A stretch of DNA of 64,000 nucleotides, from assembly GCF_000613245.1 (NCBI RefSeq), contig NZ_HG964937.1, forward strand, positions 369,405 through 433,404, in the 5' to 3' direction. Origin of the DNA: Mycobacterium asiaticum DSM 44297. GTDB lineage: Bacteria; Actinomycetota; Actinomycetes; Mycobacteriales; Mycobacteriaceae. The notes below the pieces were generated by a model. The model had not been told where the DNA came from and made no database searches. It saw nothing but the letters and a program-made list of their open reading frames with translations. Below are positions 36,513-46,563 of the stretch, in pieces; positions within the stretch are counted from its first letter, which is position 1; every line of letters starts with the position of its first letter. The translations under genes were made by a program, and so were the position numbers.

Positions 36513-38015
36513 ATGCCCGCGCAAGTGACAACTCGCGCGCAAGTCAACGGCTATCGGTTCCTGATCCGTCGGCTCGAGCACGCGCTGATCCGCGCCGACT
36601 CGCGGATGATCCACGACCCCATGCGTGGTCAGATGCGCTCGCTGCTCGTCGGCCTGGTGGTCGCCGTCCTGATCACCGGTGCGGCCGGTGTGCTCGCGTT
36701 CTTCAAGCCCTCGCCGAACATCGGTGACGCGCAGATTCTGCTCAGTACCTCCAACGGCGGTCTCTACGTGCGCATCGGTGACCGGCTGCATCCGGTGCTG
36801 AATTTGGCGTCGGCGCGGTTGATCACTGGGAAACCCGATGCGCCGAAGTCGGTCAGCGACAAGTGGCTCAACCAGCTGCCCCGCGGCGCGATGGTCGGAA
36901 TCATCGGCGCTCCCAACAGCATTCGCGGCGGCGCTGACATGCGCGCTTCGAGGTGGACGGTGTGTGACGACGTGCAGACACCGGATGTGGCCCGCAGCGT
37001 CGGGACCGCCAGCGTGCAGACGACCGTCGTCGCGGGTGGCCTAACGCTCGGCGAAGACATCCGCGCAGCCTCGGACGTACAGATGCTACTGGTCCGATCC
37101 GGCGACGCCGTCTATCTGGTCTTCGACGGCGTGCGCGCGCTGATCGACCCCCGGGACTCGGCAGTCATCAACGCCTTGCACCTGCAGGACGCGCAGACCC
37201 GCCCGATCTCGACCGCACTACTCAACGCGTTTGCACTGGTGCCACCGATCCGCTCGGTGAGCATCGACGCCGCCGGGGCCACCAACCCGGTCTTCTCGGC
37301 GTATCCGGTGGGATCGATCGTGAAGACCGTCGACTCGCGCGGCGAGCAGCAATACGTGGTGCTGCCGACCGGGCTGCAGCCGGTCTCGTCGGCCGCCGCG
37401 GACATCATTCGCTACAGCAACCCGAACGACGTCGCATCCGGCGCGCGCGAGGTCTCGCCGTCACTGGTCAGCCGGGTCCCGATCGTGCACACGCTGCCGA
37501 TCGACCACTACCCGAGGGTGTCGCCCCAGATCGTCAATCCCGAACCGGACCGCGTGGTGTGCATGGCCTGGGAACGCGCGAACACCGCCGCTCAGGCAAC
37601 GGTCCGGTTGCTGGTCGGGCACCGCTTGCCGATTCCGGCCGGAGCGCAACCGGTCGCGCTGGCGACCGGTGACGGCAACGGTCCCGGCGTCGATTCGGTT
37701 TACCTCAAGCCGGGCACCGGCGAGTACGTGCAGGCCACCGGAGCCGAGTCGGACAGCAGGGCGATGGGGCAGCTGTTCTATGTCTCGGACGCCGGAATCC
37801 GTTACCACATCAAAGATCTGCCCACCGCGGCCGCGTTGGGTGTGACCGGTGTCCGCGAGCCCCGCGGTGACGCGGAGGTTCCGCAGCTGGCACCTTGGCC
37901 GGTCGTCTCGCTGTTGCCGGCGGGACCGGAGCTGTCCCAGGAGGCGGCGCTGGTCGCCCATGACGGCATGGCCGCCGATCCGCGCGGGTCGAAGGTCGAA
38001 CAGCCCAGGTCCTGA
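36513..38015 (+). CDS. eccB: ESX membrane component EccB
   Basis: A 500-residue EccB. The cytosolic start (TTRAQVNGYRFLIRRLEHAL) is the family signature, the transmembrane helix is at about residues 42-65, and a large periplasmic repeat domain follows with conserved Cys151 (WTVCDDVQ) and Cys350 (VVCMAWE) that form the typical disulfide. In ESX complexes EccB projects a periplasmic crown. It is the only eccB in the window. It converges on the first eccD gene, whose stop is 5 bases away. Confidence 0.95.
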   Translation: MPAQVTTRAQVNGYRFLIRRLEHALIRADSRMIHDPMRGQMRSLLVGLVVAVLITGAAGVLAFFKPSPNIGDAQILLSTSNGGLYVRIGDRLHPVLNLASARLITGKPDAPKSVSDKWLNQLPRGAMVGIIGAPNSIRGGADMRASRWTVCDDVQTPDVARSVGTASVQTTVVAGGLTLGEDIRAASDVQMLLVRSGDAVYLVFDGVRALIDPRDSAVINALHLQDAQTRPISTALLNAFALVPPIRSVSIDAAGATNPVFSAYPVGSIVKTVDSRGEQQYVVLPTGLQPVSSAAADIIRYSNPNDVASGAREVSPSLVSRVPIVHTLPIDHYPRVSPQIVNPEPDRVVCMAWERANTAAQATVRLLVGHRLPIPAGAQPVALATGDGNGPGVDSVYLKPGTGEYVQATGAESDSRAMGQLFYVSDAGIRYHIKDLPTAAALGVTGVREPRGDAEVPQLAPWPVVSLLPAGPELSQEAALVAHDGMAADPRGSKVEQPRS

Positions 38016-38019
38016 TGCG

Positions 38020-39495
38020 TCAGATCCGGAGCTCGCGAAACATCGCGTACAGCCGGATAATCCAGCAGCACAGCGGGAAGATCAGCACGATGGCGAGGTA
38101 TTCCAGGATCTCGACCTGCCGGCGCATCACCGGCGAGAACTCCAGCCGCGGGGCAATGATCCCGCAGGTGATCACCAGCACCATCAGCACGACAAGGGCC
38201 AGCACCGCGGGGAACTCCCAATCGTTCAGGCCGACCGCCATTTTCAGGATCGACAGCAGCGCAATCGAGAGTCCGCCGGCGACCAGGGTGGCGGACTGCA
38301 CCAGGTCGTGATGGCTGCGGCCGCGCAGGCACAGCACCGTGGCCACCGCGGCCGCGAAAACTGTGCCTTGCCAATAGAACCGGCCACTGACGTCGACCGC
38401 GAGATAGCAGCCGGCCGTTGCGGTGACGGCGGCCGCGGTCAGGATGCCGGTCAGATACTGGCTGGCCCGGCGAACCCGGACCGTCATGCCTTCTTCGGTG
38501 GGGATCACCTGCTTGCCCACCGCGTTGACGCCCTCAACGGTGGTTCCGCCTTGCGTTTCGATGTCGTCGAGTGGTTCGCCCGCTGTCGGCACCCTCGGTA
38601 CCGGCAGCTTAGCCAGCAGGATCGTCACTCGGGGCGACAGGTAGACCACGATCACCGAGACGGTCGCCAGGACCGCGCCGATCGCGCGTGGCGGCGGATT
38701 CCACAGCAGGTCGACAACGGCGGCCGCGCCGCCGATCACGGCGAGCGAGATCACCGCGGTGTGCAGCGCCCTGCCGCGGCCGGTGACCAGCAGGATCAAC
38801 AGCGACGCCAGCCCGGCCAGTGCGAACGCCATGGGCAGCGACTTGGCGCCGAACGCGTCCGGCACCACGTAGAGGGCGCCGCTGAACAGCAGCGGAATGG
38901 CCGCTGCCGCCAACCACTCCGAACGACGAGCCCCTGTCGAACGATGAGCGATCACGCACGCCGCGATGACGGCGAGGATCCCGGTGCCCAGTGCTGTTGC
39001 GGGCACATAGATCTGGGTTGTCCTGCGCGGCAGCAGGAATGCGACGGCCAGGGCCGCGGCCAGCGCCACCCCGAAGCAGGTGAACAGCCGCGGATCGCGG
39101 GAAAGCCAAGTGGGAGCCGGGTTCTCGTCCGCGTCCTCAATGTCGTCGAACAGCATCGGGCGTAGCGGTTGGTCGATCGCGCGGATGGCCAGCAGGTCGC
39201 CGTCGTAGACATTGGCTTCGCTGAGCGAGCGGCTGGGATCGATCGGCTCATCGCCCAGCCGCGCCAGGGTCCACTTTCCCTCGGTGGTGTCGAAGGCTAC
39301 TTCCTCGTGCCCCGGGTGCGTGGCGATTTGCTCGTTGGCGATGTCGATGACGTCGTCGATGAACGTGGCAATGCTGGTGTTAGCCGGAAGGCCGACGTCG
39401 AGCCGCAGGTCACCCACCGCCAGCGTGACCCGGCTGAGCGTCGGCTCGGCCTCGGATTCGGCGTCTAATTCAGACAGCGACGGCGGTAGAGTCAT
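38020..39495 (-). CDS. eccD: ESX membrane component EccD, copy 1
   Basis: A 491-residue EccD. A ubiquitin-like domain (residues about 20-110, LDVGLPANTSIATFIDDVID) and a linker are followed by about 11 transmembrane helices. EccD dimers line the pore of the ESX complex. The ATG at 39495 is chosen because AGGAGG lies about 9 bases upstream; a longer frame starts at 39525. It is divergent from eccC and on the opposite strand from the second eccD. The two copies differ clearly in sequence. This copy has RPMLFDDIEDADENP as the linker. Confidence 0.88.
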   Translation of the reverse strand: MTLPPSLSELDAESEAEPTLSRVTLAVGDLRLDVGLPANTSIATFIDDVIDIANEQIATHPGHEEVAFDTTEGKWTLARLGDEPIDPSRSLSEANVYDGDLLAIRAIDQPLRPMLFDDIEDADENPAPTWLSRDPRLFTCFGVALAAALAVAFLLPRRTTQIYVPATALGTGILAVIAACVIAHRSTGARRSEWLAAAAIPLLFSGALYVVPDAFGAKSLPMAFALAGLASLLILLVTGRGRALHTAVISLAVIGGAAAVVDLLWNPPPRAIGAVLATVSVIVVYLSPRVTILLAKLPVPRVPTAGEPLDDIETQGGTTVEGVNAVGKQVIPTEEGMTVRVRRASQYLTGILTAAAVTATAGCYLAVDVSGRFYWQGTVFAAAVATVLCLRGRSHHDLVQSATLVAGGLSIALLSILKMAVGLNDWEFPAVLALVVLMVLVITCGIIAPRLEFSPVMRRQVEILEYLAIVLIFPLCCWIIRLYAMFRELRI

Positions 39496-39593
39496 CGCTA
39501 TCGGCCTCCTGCAGGTTTGTGTCATTCGCTGGTGACATTACCCAGGCATTCAGGCCCAATTAGTCGCCTGTTTGGAGTTCGGGGGATGACCGG

Positions 39594-42500
39594 TTGAGTA
39601 CGCAGGGTTTTGTGCGCCGACTGCGGGTGTCGCCGCCGCGCATGCCGGGCGGTGAGGTCAACCTGCAGCCGCCGCCCGAGGTGCCCCGGGTGATCCCGGG
39701 CAACCTGCTGATGAGGCTGCTGCCGTTCGTGATGATCGTTGCCGTGATCGGGATGATCGCGCTGATGGTCACCGTCGGCGGCCGGGATCTGATGAAGAAC
39801 CCCATGTTCCTGATCTTCCCGATGATGATGGTCATGTCGATGGCGGGCATGTTCATGGGCGGCGGGGCCCGCTCCGGCAAGGCGGCAGCCGAACTCAACG
39901 AGGAACGCAAGGACTACTTCAGCTATCTGGCCAACCTGCGCGACGACGCCGACCTGACCGGTGCAGGGCAGCGCACGGCGCTGGAATGGAGCCACCCGGA
40001 CCCGCGGGCCCTGGCCGACGTGGTCGGCACCCGTCGCATGTGGGAACGCCGGCCCACCGACAACGACTTCTGCCATGTGCGGGTCGGCATCGGCACCCAC
40101 CGGCTGGCCACCCGCCTGCTGGCGCCGGAGACGGGCCCGCCCGAGGACCTCGAACCGGTGTCGACGGTGGCGCTACGGCGGTTCGTCAAGACGCATTCCG
40201 TGGTGCACGCGCTGCCCACGGCGGTGTCGCTGCGGGCATTCCCCGCGATCACCTTTGAGGGCGACCGAAAGCTGGCCCGCCAGCTGGTCCGGTCCATGGT
40301 CCTCGAGCTGTGTGCCTTCCACGGACCGGATCATGTACAGGTCGCCGTGGTCACCGCCAACCCGGACGGGGAGAACTGGAGCTGGGTGAAGTGGTTGCCA
40401 CACGCCCAGCACGCCACGGTCCGCGACGGCATGGGTTCGCTGCGCCTGCTGTTTCCAGGGTTGGAGTTGCTGGAGCAGTCGCTGGCCGCGGACCTGGCGG
40501 AGCGGGGCCGGTTCAGCCGCAACGCCGAACCGGCCAAGGGCCTCAAACAGCTCGTGGTGGTGCTCGACGACGGCTACGTCACCGGGACGGAACGCCTGGT
40601 GACCGATGCGGGGTTGGACAGCGTGACGCTGCTGGACCTGAACGGGTCTGAGTCGGCGGCAAACCGGCGCGGGTTGCAGCTGGTGGTCGAGGGTGATGCG
40701 GATGGTGAGCATGTCGGCGCGCGCACCGCGGTCGGCGTCGAGCGGTTCGCGACGCCGGACACCATCACGGTCGCCGAAGCCGAGGCGACGGCCCGTCGTA
40801 TCGGTCGTTACCGCTTGGCGAGCGCCGCGCACATCGTCAGCCTGGAAGCCGACTCCCGTGCCACCGACCCAGGTTTGATGACCCTGTTGAAGATTCCCGA
40901 CGCCGCTGAGATCGTTCCCGAACAGGTGTGGCGGAAACGCTCACCGCGGGAACGGCTGCGGGTGCCGATCGGGTACACGCCCAACGGGCAGCCGCTTGAG
41001 CTGGACATCAAGGAATCCGCCGAAGCGGGCATGGGCCCGCACGGATTGTGCATCGGCGCCACCGGGTCGGGGAAGTCGGAATTCCTGCGCACACTGGTGC
41101 TGTCGATGGTCACCTCGCACTCGCCCGACGTGCTTAACATGGTGCTGGTCGACTTCAAAGGTGGCGCAACATTCCTCGGACTCGAAGGGGTGCCGCATAT
41201 CGCGGCGATCATCACCAACCTGGAAGACGAGCTGATCCTGGTCGACCGGATGCGTGACGCGCTGGCCGGGGAGCTGAACCGGCGCCAGGAGCTGCTTCGA
41301 TCAGCGGGCAACTTCCCCAACGTCAACGAGTACGAACGTGCCCGGGCCAACGGCGCCGATCTGTCCCCGCTGCCGGCGTTGTTCATCATCGTCGACGAGT
41401 TCTCCGAACTGCTCTCGCAGAAGCCCGATTTCGCGGAGTTGTTCGTGATGATCGGTCGGCTGGGCAGGTCGCTGCACGTGCATCTGCTGCTGGCGTCGCA
41501 GCGGCTGGAAGAGGGCAAGCTGCGGGGTCTGGATTCGCACCTGTCCTACCGGATCGGGCTCAAGACCTTCTCGGCCGGTGAGTCGCGCAGCGTGCTGGGC
41601 GTGCCCGATGCGTACCACCTGCCCAGCGTCCCCGGTTCGGCATTCTTGAAATGCGATGCGGGCGAGCCGATTCGGTTCAACACCTGCTACGTCTCCGGGG
41701 AGTATGTCCGGCCGCGCCGGACCGCGCAAAGCGGCCGCAGGCAGCCGGGCGCACTGGCACCGAAGCTGTTCACGGCCACCCCGGTGAAGAAGGACGCCGT
41801 TCCCGTCGCTACCGCGGTGGACCGAGCCGCCGAGTCCGCCGAAGGGGTGCCGCCCACACCGACCAAGACGACGTTGCTCGATGTGGTGGTGTCGCGGCTT
41901 CGGGGGCACGGCCGGCCGGCCCACGAGGTGTGGTTGCCGCCGCTGGACGAGAGCCCCGCCGTCAATCAGCTACTGCCGGATGTGAACTGGTCGGCACCGT
42001 CCAATCTCGACGGCCGGCTGTGGATGCCGATGGGTGTGGTGGACCGCCCCTACGACCAGCGTCGCGACGTCCTCATCGTGGACCTGTCGGCGGCGCAGGG
42101 CAATGTCGCGGTGGTCGGCGGCCCCCAGTCGGGCAAGTCCACCGCGCTGCGCACGCTGATCATGTCCGCGGCCGCCACTCACACTCCCGAACAGGTGCAG
42201 TTCTTCTGCCTGGACTTCGGTGGCGGCACGCTGGCCAGCCTGGCCAATCTGCCGCATGTGGGCGGGGTGGCCGGCCGGATGGATGCCGACGCGATCCGCC
42301 GGACGGTGGCGGAAGTGTCGGGAGTGCTGCGGTCCCGCGAGGTGCGCTTCCGCGACCTGGGCATCGAATCGATGCGCGACTTCCGGGCACGCAAAGCGCA
42401 ACTGGCCACCCTGCCCCCCGAGGTGGCTGCCAAGGATCCGTTGAGCCAGGACAAGTTCGGTGACCTGTTCCTGGTGATTGACGGCTGGGCGTCGATCAGA

Positions 42501-43628
42501 AGTGACTTCGAGATGCTCGAGCCTTCGTTGAATTCGTTGGCGATTCAGGGTCTTTCGTACGGTGTGCACCTGGTGATCTCGGCGTCGCGCTGGATGGAGA
42601 TTCGCGCCGCCGTCAAGGACATGCTGGGCACGCGCATCGAGCTGAAGCTGGGTGACGCGCTGGACAGCGACGTGGGGCGCAAGTACAACGAACTGGTACC
42701 GGTCGGTCGTCCCGGTCGCGGGATCAGCCATGAGCGGCTGCACATCCTGATCGCGCTGCCGCGCCTGGATTCCAGTTCGACGGTCGACGACCTGCCGGAA
42801 GGTGTTGCGGCCGCGGTCAACTCGGTGCGCGCGCGCTACGGAAACCGGCAGGCCCCGCGGGTCCGGATGTTGCCGCACAATGTGGATCGCAATGCGGTGG
42901 TCCGGGTGGCCCGCAACGCCGGAATGCTGAACAGGTCGCGGGTGGCCATCGGCATCAACGAGGCCGAATTGGTGCCTGTCGTATTGGATTTCGAGGCGCA
43001 GCCGCATCTGGTGGCGTTCGGTGACGGCGAGTGCGGCAAGACCGGCTTGTTGCGGAACATCGCGGCCGGGTTGATGGAGAACGCCACACCCGAGGAATGC
43101 AAGATCGTCCTGGTCGACTATCGCCGCTCCATGCTGGGCGTGGTGGCCAACGACTATCTGGGTGGATATGCCACCGCCTCGCAGTCCTGTGCGGAGTTGA
43201 TGACGGCGCTCGCCGCGACCCTGCGGGATCGACTGCCACCCAGTGACGTCACCCAGCAGCAGCTGAAGGACCGGTCGTGGTGGTCCGGGCCGGACATCTA
43301 CGTGATGATCGACGACTACGATCTGATCGCGGGGGGGTCGATGAGCAGCCCGCTGAGCCCGCTGGTCGAATTCCTGCCCCAGGCGCGCGATGTGGGACTG
43401 CGGGTGATCGTCACGCGTCGCATCGGCGGCGCGGGCCGGGCCATGATGGATCAGTTCATCGGACGGCTCAAGGACCTCTCGTGCAACGGCCTGGTGATGA
43501 GCGGGACGAAAGACGAAGGGGCACTGTTCGGTTACAAGGCTACGGAGATGCCGCCGGGCCGTGGCATGCTGGTGTCCCGGACCGCCAAGAGTGGAGTGAT
43601 CCAGCTGTCGAGGATGGCAGATCTGTGA
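39594..43628 (+). CDS. eccC: ESX ATPase EccC, fused form with three nucleotide-binding domains
   Basis: A 1344-residue FtsK/SpoIIIE-type motor, with EccCa and EccCb in one chain. Two transmembrane helices lie at about residues 38-90. Walker A lysines are Lys494 (GATGSGKSE), Lys848 (GGPQSGKST) and Lys1149 (GDGECGKTG). Domain 1 has the canonical Walker B IIVDEFSEL; domain 2 has VIDGWAS, and domain 3 MIDDYDL, both without the Asp-Glu pair. It recruits substrates and drives export. Start TTG at 39594 is used, as the upstream ATG hits a stop; GGGGGAT precedes it. It overlaps the second eccD by 4 bases. Confidence 0.96.
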   Translation: MSTQGFVRRLRVSPPRMPGGEVNLQPPPEVPRVIPGNLLMRLLPFVMIVAVIGMIALMVTVGGRDLMKNPMFLIFPMMMVMSMAGMFMGGGARSGKAAAELNEERKDYFSYLANLRDDADLTGAGQRTALEWSHPDPRALADVVGTRRMWERRPTDNDFCHVRVGIGTHRLATRLLAPETGPPEDLEPVSTVALRRFVKTHSVVHALPTAVSLRAFPAITFEGDRKLARQLVRSMVLELCAFHGPDHVQVAVVTANPDGENWSWVKWLPHAQHATVRDGMGSLRLLFPGLELLEQSLAADLAERGRFSRNAEPAKGLKQLVVVLDDGYVTGTERLVTDAGLDSVTLLDLNGSESAANRRGLQLVVEGDADGEHVGARTAVGVERFATPDTITVAEAEATARRIGRYRLASAAHIVSLEADSRATDPGLMTLLKIPDAAEIVPEQVWRKRSPRERLRVPIGYTPNGQPLELDIKESAEAGMGPHGLCIGATGSGKSEFLRTLVLSMVTSHSPDVLNMVLVDFKGGATFLGLEGVPHIAAIITNLEDELILVDRMRDALAGELNRRQELLRSAGNFPNVNEYERARANGADLSPLPALFIIVDEFSELLSQKPDFAELFVMIGRLGRSLHVHLLLASQRLEEGKLRGLDSHLSYRIGLKTFSAGESRSVLGVPDAYHLPSVPGSAFLKCDAGEPIRFNTCYVSGEYVRPRRTAQSGRRQPGALAPKLFTATPVKKDAVPVATAVDRAAESAEGVPPTPTKTTLLDVVVSRLRGHGRPAHEVWLPPLDESPAVNQLLPDVNWSAPSNLDGRLWMPMGVVDRPYDQRRDVLIVDLSAAQGNVAVVGGPQSGKSTALRTLIMSAAATHTPEQVQFFCLDFGGGTLASLANLPHVGGVAGRMDADAIRRTVAEVSGVLRSREVRFRDLGIESMRDFRARKAQLATLPPEVAAKDPLSQDKFGDLFLVIDGWASIRSDFEMLEPSLNSLAIQGLSYGVHLVISASRWMEIRAAVKDMLGTRIELKLGDALDSDVGRKYNELVPVGRPGRGISHERLHILIALPRLDSSSTVDDLPEGVAAAVNSVRARYGNRQAPRVRMLPHNVDRNAVVRVARNAGMLNRSRVAIGINEAELVPVVLDFEAQPHLVAFGDGECGKTGLLRNIAAGLMENATPEECKIVLVDYRRSMLGVVANDYLGGYATASQSCAELMTALAATLRDRLPPSDVTQQQLKDRSWWSGPDIYVMIDDYDLIAGGSMSSPLSPLVEFLPQARDVGLRVIVTRRIGGAGRAMMDQFIGRLKDLSCNGLVMSGTKDEGALFGYKATEMPPGRGMLVSRTAKSGVIQLSRMADL

Positions 43629-45112
43629 CCGGGGTCAACGAACTGCGTCGTGTCCGCGTCATCTCGGCGGCGCCCGAGCAGATCCAGGTGTCAGTCTTCG
43701 GCGGGCGCACCCAGTTGGATATCGCACTGCCGCTAGATGTTCCGGTGTCGAGTTTCGTCCCGGACCTGGCGCGGTTGGTGCGGTCCCGGAACAACGAGCG
43801 GGGCGGTGAGACGGCCGCCAAGGATGAGCGGCGGACATTTTGGGTGCTCAGCCGGTTCACCGACGACACGGTGTTGCCGCCCGATCGGACACTGCGTGAA
43901 GCGGGGGTGGCCAACGGTGAACTGCTGCGGTTGACGTCGCAGCGGGCGTTGTCACCGCCCACGTTGTACGACGACGTGGTGGACGCCGTCGGGCGGTTGA
44001 ACAAGGCCGCGTACGCCGCCTGGGATGCGGTTTCGGCTCGCTGGATGGCGTTCGCAGGGGTTCACCTGATCGCGCTTGCCCTGGTCTACTGCGTGGTCGG
44101 TCGGGTGGGTGCGGCCAACCACTATGTGATTGTCGGGTTGGCCGGCGCGGTGGTGCTGGCGCTCGTCGGCGGGGCTGCCATGGCACACCGCTCGTACGGG
44201 CTCGACGACGTCGCCGCTGCACTTGGCTGGGCAGCGATTCCACTCACGGCTGGAGTCGCTTTGGCGGTCCTGGGCCCATACGGCCACTACGGACTGGCCG
44301 CCGCGTGCGTGACCGTGTTGACATCGTGCGCGGTCTACGGTCGGGTGGTCGGCGCGGGACGCTGGGCCTACCTGGCCGGTGTCGTGCTGTTCGGCCTGGT
44401 CGGCGTCGCGATGCTGGCCCGGGCGCTGCGGGTGCGTGCTGACATCGTGTTCGTCGTCGCGGCGGTTGGGTCCCTACTTGCCTGCCTGCTGGTGCCGCGT
44501 CTGACGGCCCGGCTGGGCCGGTTCGAGACACCGACCGTCGTCGTCGAAAACAACCGGGAGGAGTGGGATTTCGAGAATCCCTTCGAGCCCGGTGCGTCGA
44601 GCAAGAAGCGGGACGCGGATTCGGGCACTGCGATGCCGACGGCGGAAGAGGTTTGGACCAAAGCGAAACGCGCGGCGATCACTCGCGCGGCGCTGCTGTT
44701 CGGATTGGCCGCCGCCGTAACGGTTTACGTGACCCTGCTTTCGCACAGCCGTGCCGTGCTCGGTTGGCCGGTCTTCGCGTTTGCCCTGGCGTGCGCGGCC
44801 GTCTTGGCGCTGCGTAGCCGAAACGTTGACACCTGGTTCGAGCGTGGCGCGGTGGCGGTCCCATCTGTCGCCGTCCTGATGGTTGTCTGTTTGGCGGCGC
44901 AACAGGGCCCGGGGCTGATGCCGGTGGTGGCGCTCGGCGTCCTGTTGGTCGTTGCGGTTTGCGCGGCGCTCGCCGGGCTGAGCGGGTCCTCCGATGACGC
45001 GCCAAGGCGTCGGTGGGGGACGCTGTTGTCCTACCTGGACTACGTGGCCGTCGGCTCGCTGATCCCGTTAGCGCTGTGGGTGGTGGGCGTCTACCAGCGA
45101 TTGGGAATCTGA
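43625..45112 (+). CDS. eccD: ESX membrane component EccD, copy 2
   Basis: A 495-residue EccD. The ubiquitin-like N-terminal domain (LRRVRVISAAPEQIQVSVFG, about residues 5-95) includes a charged RSRNNERGGETAAKDERR insertion, and about 11 membrane helices follow. A cytosolic loop (VENNREEWDFENPFEPGASS) lies near the middle. The GTG overlaps the eccC stop, and the stop overlaps the mycP start, so all three are translated together. It is distinct from copy 1 at 38020. EccD is present twice per protomer in known ESX complexes, so the two copies may form a heterodimer. Confidence 0.9.
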   Translation: MTGVNELRRVRVISAAPEQIQVSVFGGRTQLDIALPLDVPVSSFVPDLARLVRSRNNERGGETAAKDERRTFWVLSRFTDDTVLPPDRTLREAGVANGELLRLTSQRALSPPTLYDDVVDAVGRLNKAAYAAWDAVSARWMAFAGVHLIALALVYCVVGRVGAANHYVIVGLAGAVVLALVGGAAMAHRSYGLDDVAAALGWAAIPLTAGVALAVLGPYGHYGLAAACVTVLTSCAVYGRVVGAGRWAYLAGVVLFGLVGVAMLARALRVRADIVFVVAAVGSLLACLLVPRLTARLGRFETPTVVVENNREEWDFENPFEPGASSKKRDADSGTAMPTAEEVWTKAKRAAITRAALLFGLAAAVTVYVTLLSHSRAVLGWPVFAFALACAAVLALRSRNVDTWFERGAVAVPSVAVLMVVCLAAQQGPGLMPVVALGVLLVVAVCAALAGLSGSSDDAPRRRWGTLLSYLDYVAVGSLIPLALWVVGVYQRLGI

Positions 45113-46524
45113 TGCGGTTGTGGCGGCGAACCGGGGCGCTGGTCGCGGCAATGTTGCTGGCGGCGCTGAACCCGGCACCAGCCTGGGCGATCCGCCCGCC
45201 GGTGGTGGAACCGGGACCGCCACCGAACGGCCCGCTGGGTCCGGTCGAACCGACGGATCTCAAGGCGATCTGCGGTGTGCCCACCGGCGTGCTCCCGGGT
45301 ACCGATTTCACCCTGCAGCCCAGTGCCGAAGCCATGCTCAACTTCTCCGACGCGTGGCGATTCTCGCGCGGGGCCGGACAAAAGGTCGCAGTGATCGATA
45401 CCGGGGTGAACCGGCATCCAAGGTTGCCGTCGCTTGAGGGCGGCGGGGATTACGTGTCGAATACCGACGGCCTGCAGGACTGCGACGCGCACGGAACTCT
45501 GGTGGCGGGGCTCATCGCCGGCGCGGCCAGTCCCGCGGACGGTTTCTCGGGCGTGGCCCCCGAGGCGACCATCCTGTCGATTCGGCAGAACAGCACCGTC
45601 TATGGCGTCAAGGAGGGCGGGTCGGGGCAGACCAACGACCCGAATGCCACCTCGCCGGGCTACGGGAACACGTTGACCCTGGCCTACGCCATCACCCGCG
45701 CGGTCAGCCTGGGCGCGACCGTGATCAACCTGTCCGAGGTGGCGTGCAGCCCGGTCGGGGCGGGCCTCGACGACGTTGCGCTGGGCCGGGCGGTTCGCTA
45801 CGCCTTTGAGAACAACGTGGTGGTCGTGGCCGCGGCAGGCAACTTCAACAGCCAGGGCTTGTGCAAAACGCAGAACGCCATGCCCGACCCGAACATGCCG
45901 TTGACGAGCGGGTGGGACTCGGTGCGGACCGTCGCCAGCCCGGCCTGGTTCGACAACTACGTGCTGACGGTAGGCGCATTGACGACGTCTGGTGAGCCGG
46001 CCGACTTCAGCCTGCGCGGACCGTGGGTGGGCGTCGCCGCCCCGGGCGAACGGATCGTCTCGCTGGATTCTGCCGGGCCCGGCCTGGTCAATGCCGTGAT
46101 GAGCCAGCAAGGTCTGGCACCGATCAACGGGACCAGCTTCGCGGCGCCGTTCGTGTCCGGGGTGGTGGCGCTTCTCAGGTCCCGCTTCCCCGAGCTGAAT
46201 GCCGCGCAGGTGATTGACCTGATAAAACGGACCGCCCACACGCCCGGTGCGGGTCCCAACGAAGCCACCGGGTACGGCGTGGTGGACCCGATCGCGGCGT
46301 TGACCTATCGCCTTCCGCCGGCCAACCAGGTGCCCAACCCAGACGCGGCAAAACCCATCGCCGGGCGGCCGGTTCTCGATCCGGGCAGTCAGCGGGCCCG
46401 CGTCATCGTCCTGGGAGTGACATCGCTGTGCGTAATGGCGGCCGGGGTAGCTGGGGCGGTCGCTGCGGCCAGAAGCCGCCGCCGCGCGCGGCCGTCCGCA
46501 AAGGAGCCGCGATCTGCGGATTAA
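45112..46524 (+). CDS. mycP: Mycosin, membrane-anchored subtilisin-like protease
   Basis: A 470-residue mycosin. A signal peptide (residues 1-27, LVAAMLLAALNPAPAWA) precedes a subtilase domain with Asp96 (VIDTGVN), His127 (DAHGTLVAG), Asn244 (AAAGNFNSQG) and Ser342 (NGTSFAAPF). A Pro-rich linker and one C-terminal transmembrane helix (ARVIVLGVTSLCVMAAGVAG) with a basic tail complete it. Mycosins are needed for ESX complex stability and cleave some substrates such as EspB. The start overlaps the eccD stop by one base. This is the only mycosin in the window. Confidence 0.96.
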   Translation: MRLWRRTGALVAAMLLAALNPAPAWAIRPPVVEPGPPPNGPLGPVEPTDLKAICGVPTGVLPGTDFTLQPSAEAMLNFSDAWRFSRGAGQKVAVIDTGVNRHPRLPSLEGGGDYVSNTDGLQDCDAHGTLVAGLIAGAASPADGFSGVAPEATILSIRQNSTVYGVKEGGSGQTNDPNATSPGYGNTLTLAYAITRAVSLGATVINLSEVACSPVGAGLDDVALGRAVRYAFENNVVVVAAAGNFNSQGLCKTQNAMPDPNMPLTSGWDSVRTVASPAWFDNYVLTVGALTTSGEPADFSLRGPWVGVAAPGERIVSLDSAGPGLVNAVMSQQGLAPINGTSFAAPFVSGVVALLRSRFPELNAAQVIDLIKRTAHTPGAGPNEATGYGVVDPIAALTYRLPPANQVPNPDAAKPIAGRPVLDPGSQRARVIVLGVTSLCVMAAGVAGAVAAARSRRRARPSAKEPRSAD

Positions 46525-46563
46525 GGATGTGGCGCTACGTAGGATTGGACAAGGTAACCCACG

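Noticed and set aside
37849..39165. 438-codon plus-strand open frame over the first eccD
   Set aside because: Low-complexity Gln/Arg/Asp composition and complete overlap with an eccD whose domains and membrane helices are clear.
42160..43239. Several Arg/Pro-rich frames antisense to eccC
   Set aside because: These are shadows of the eccC codons, with no start signals or motifs.
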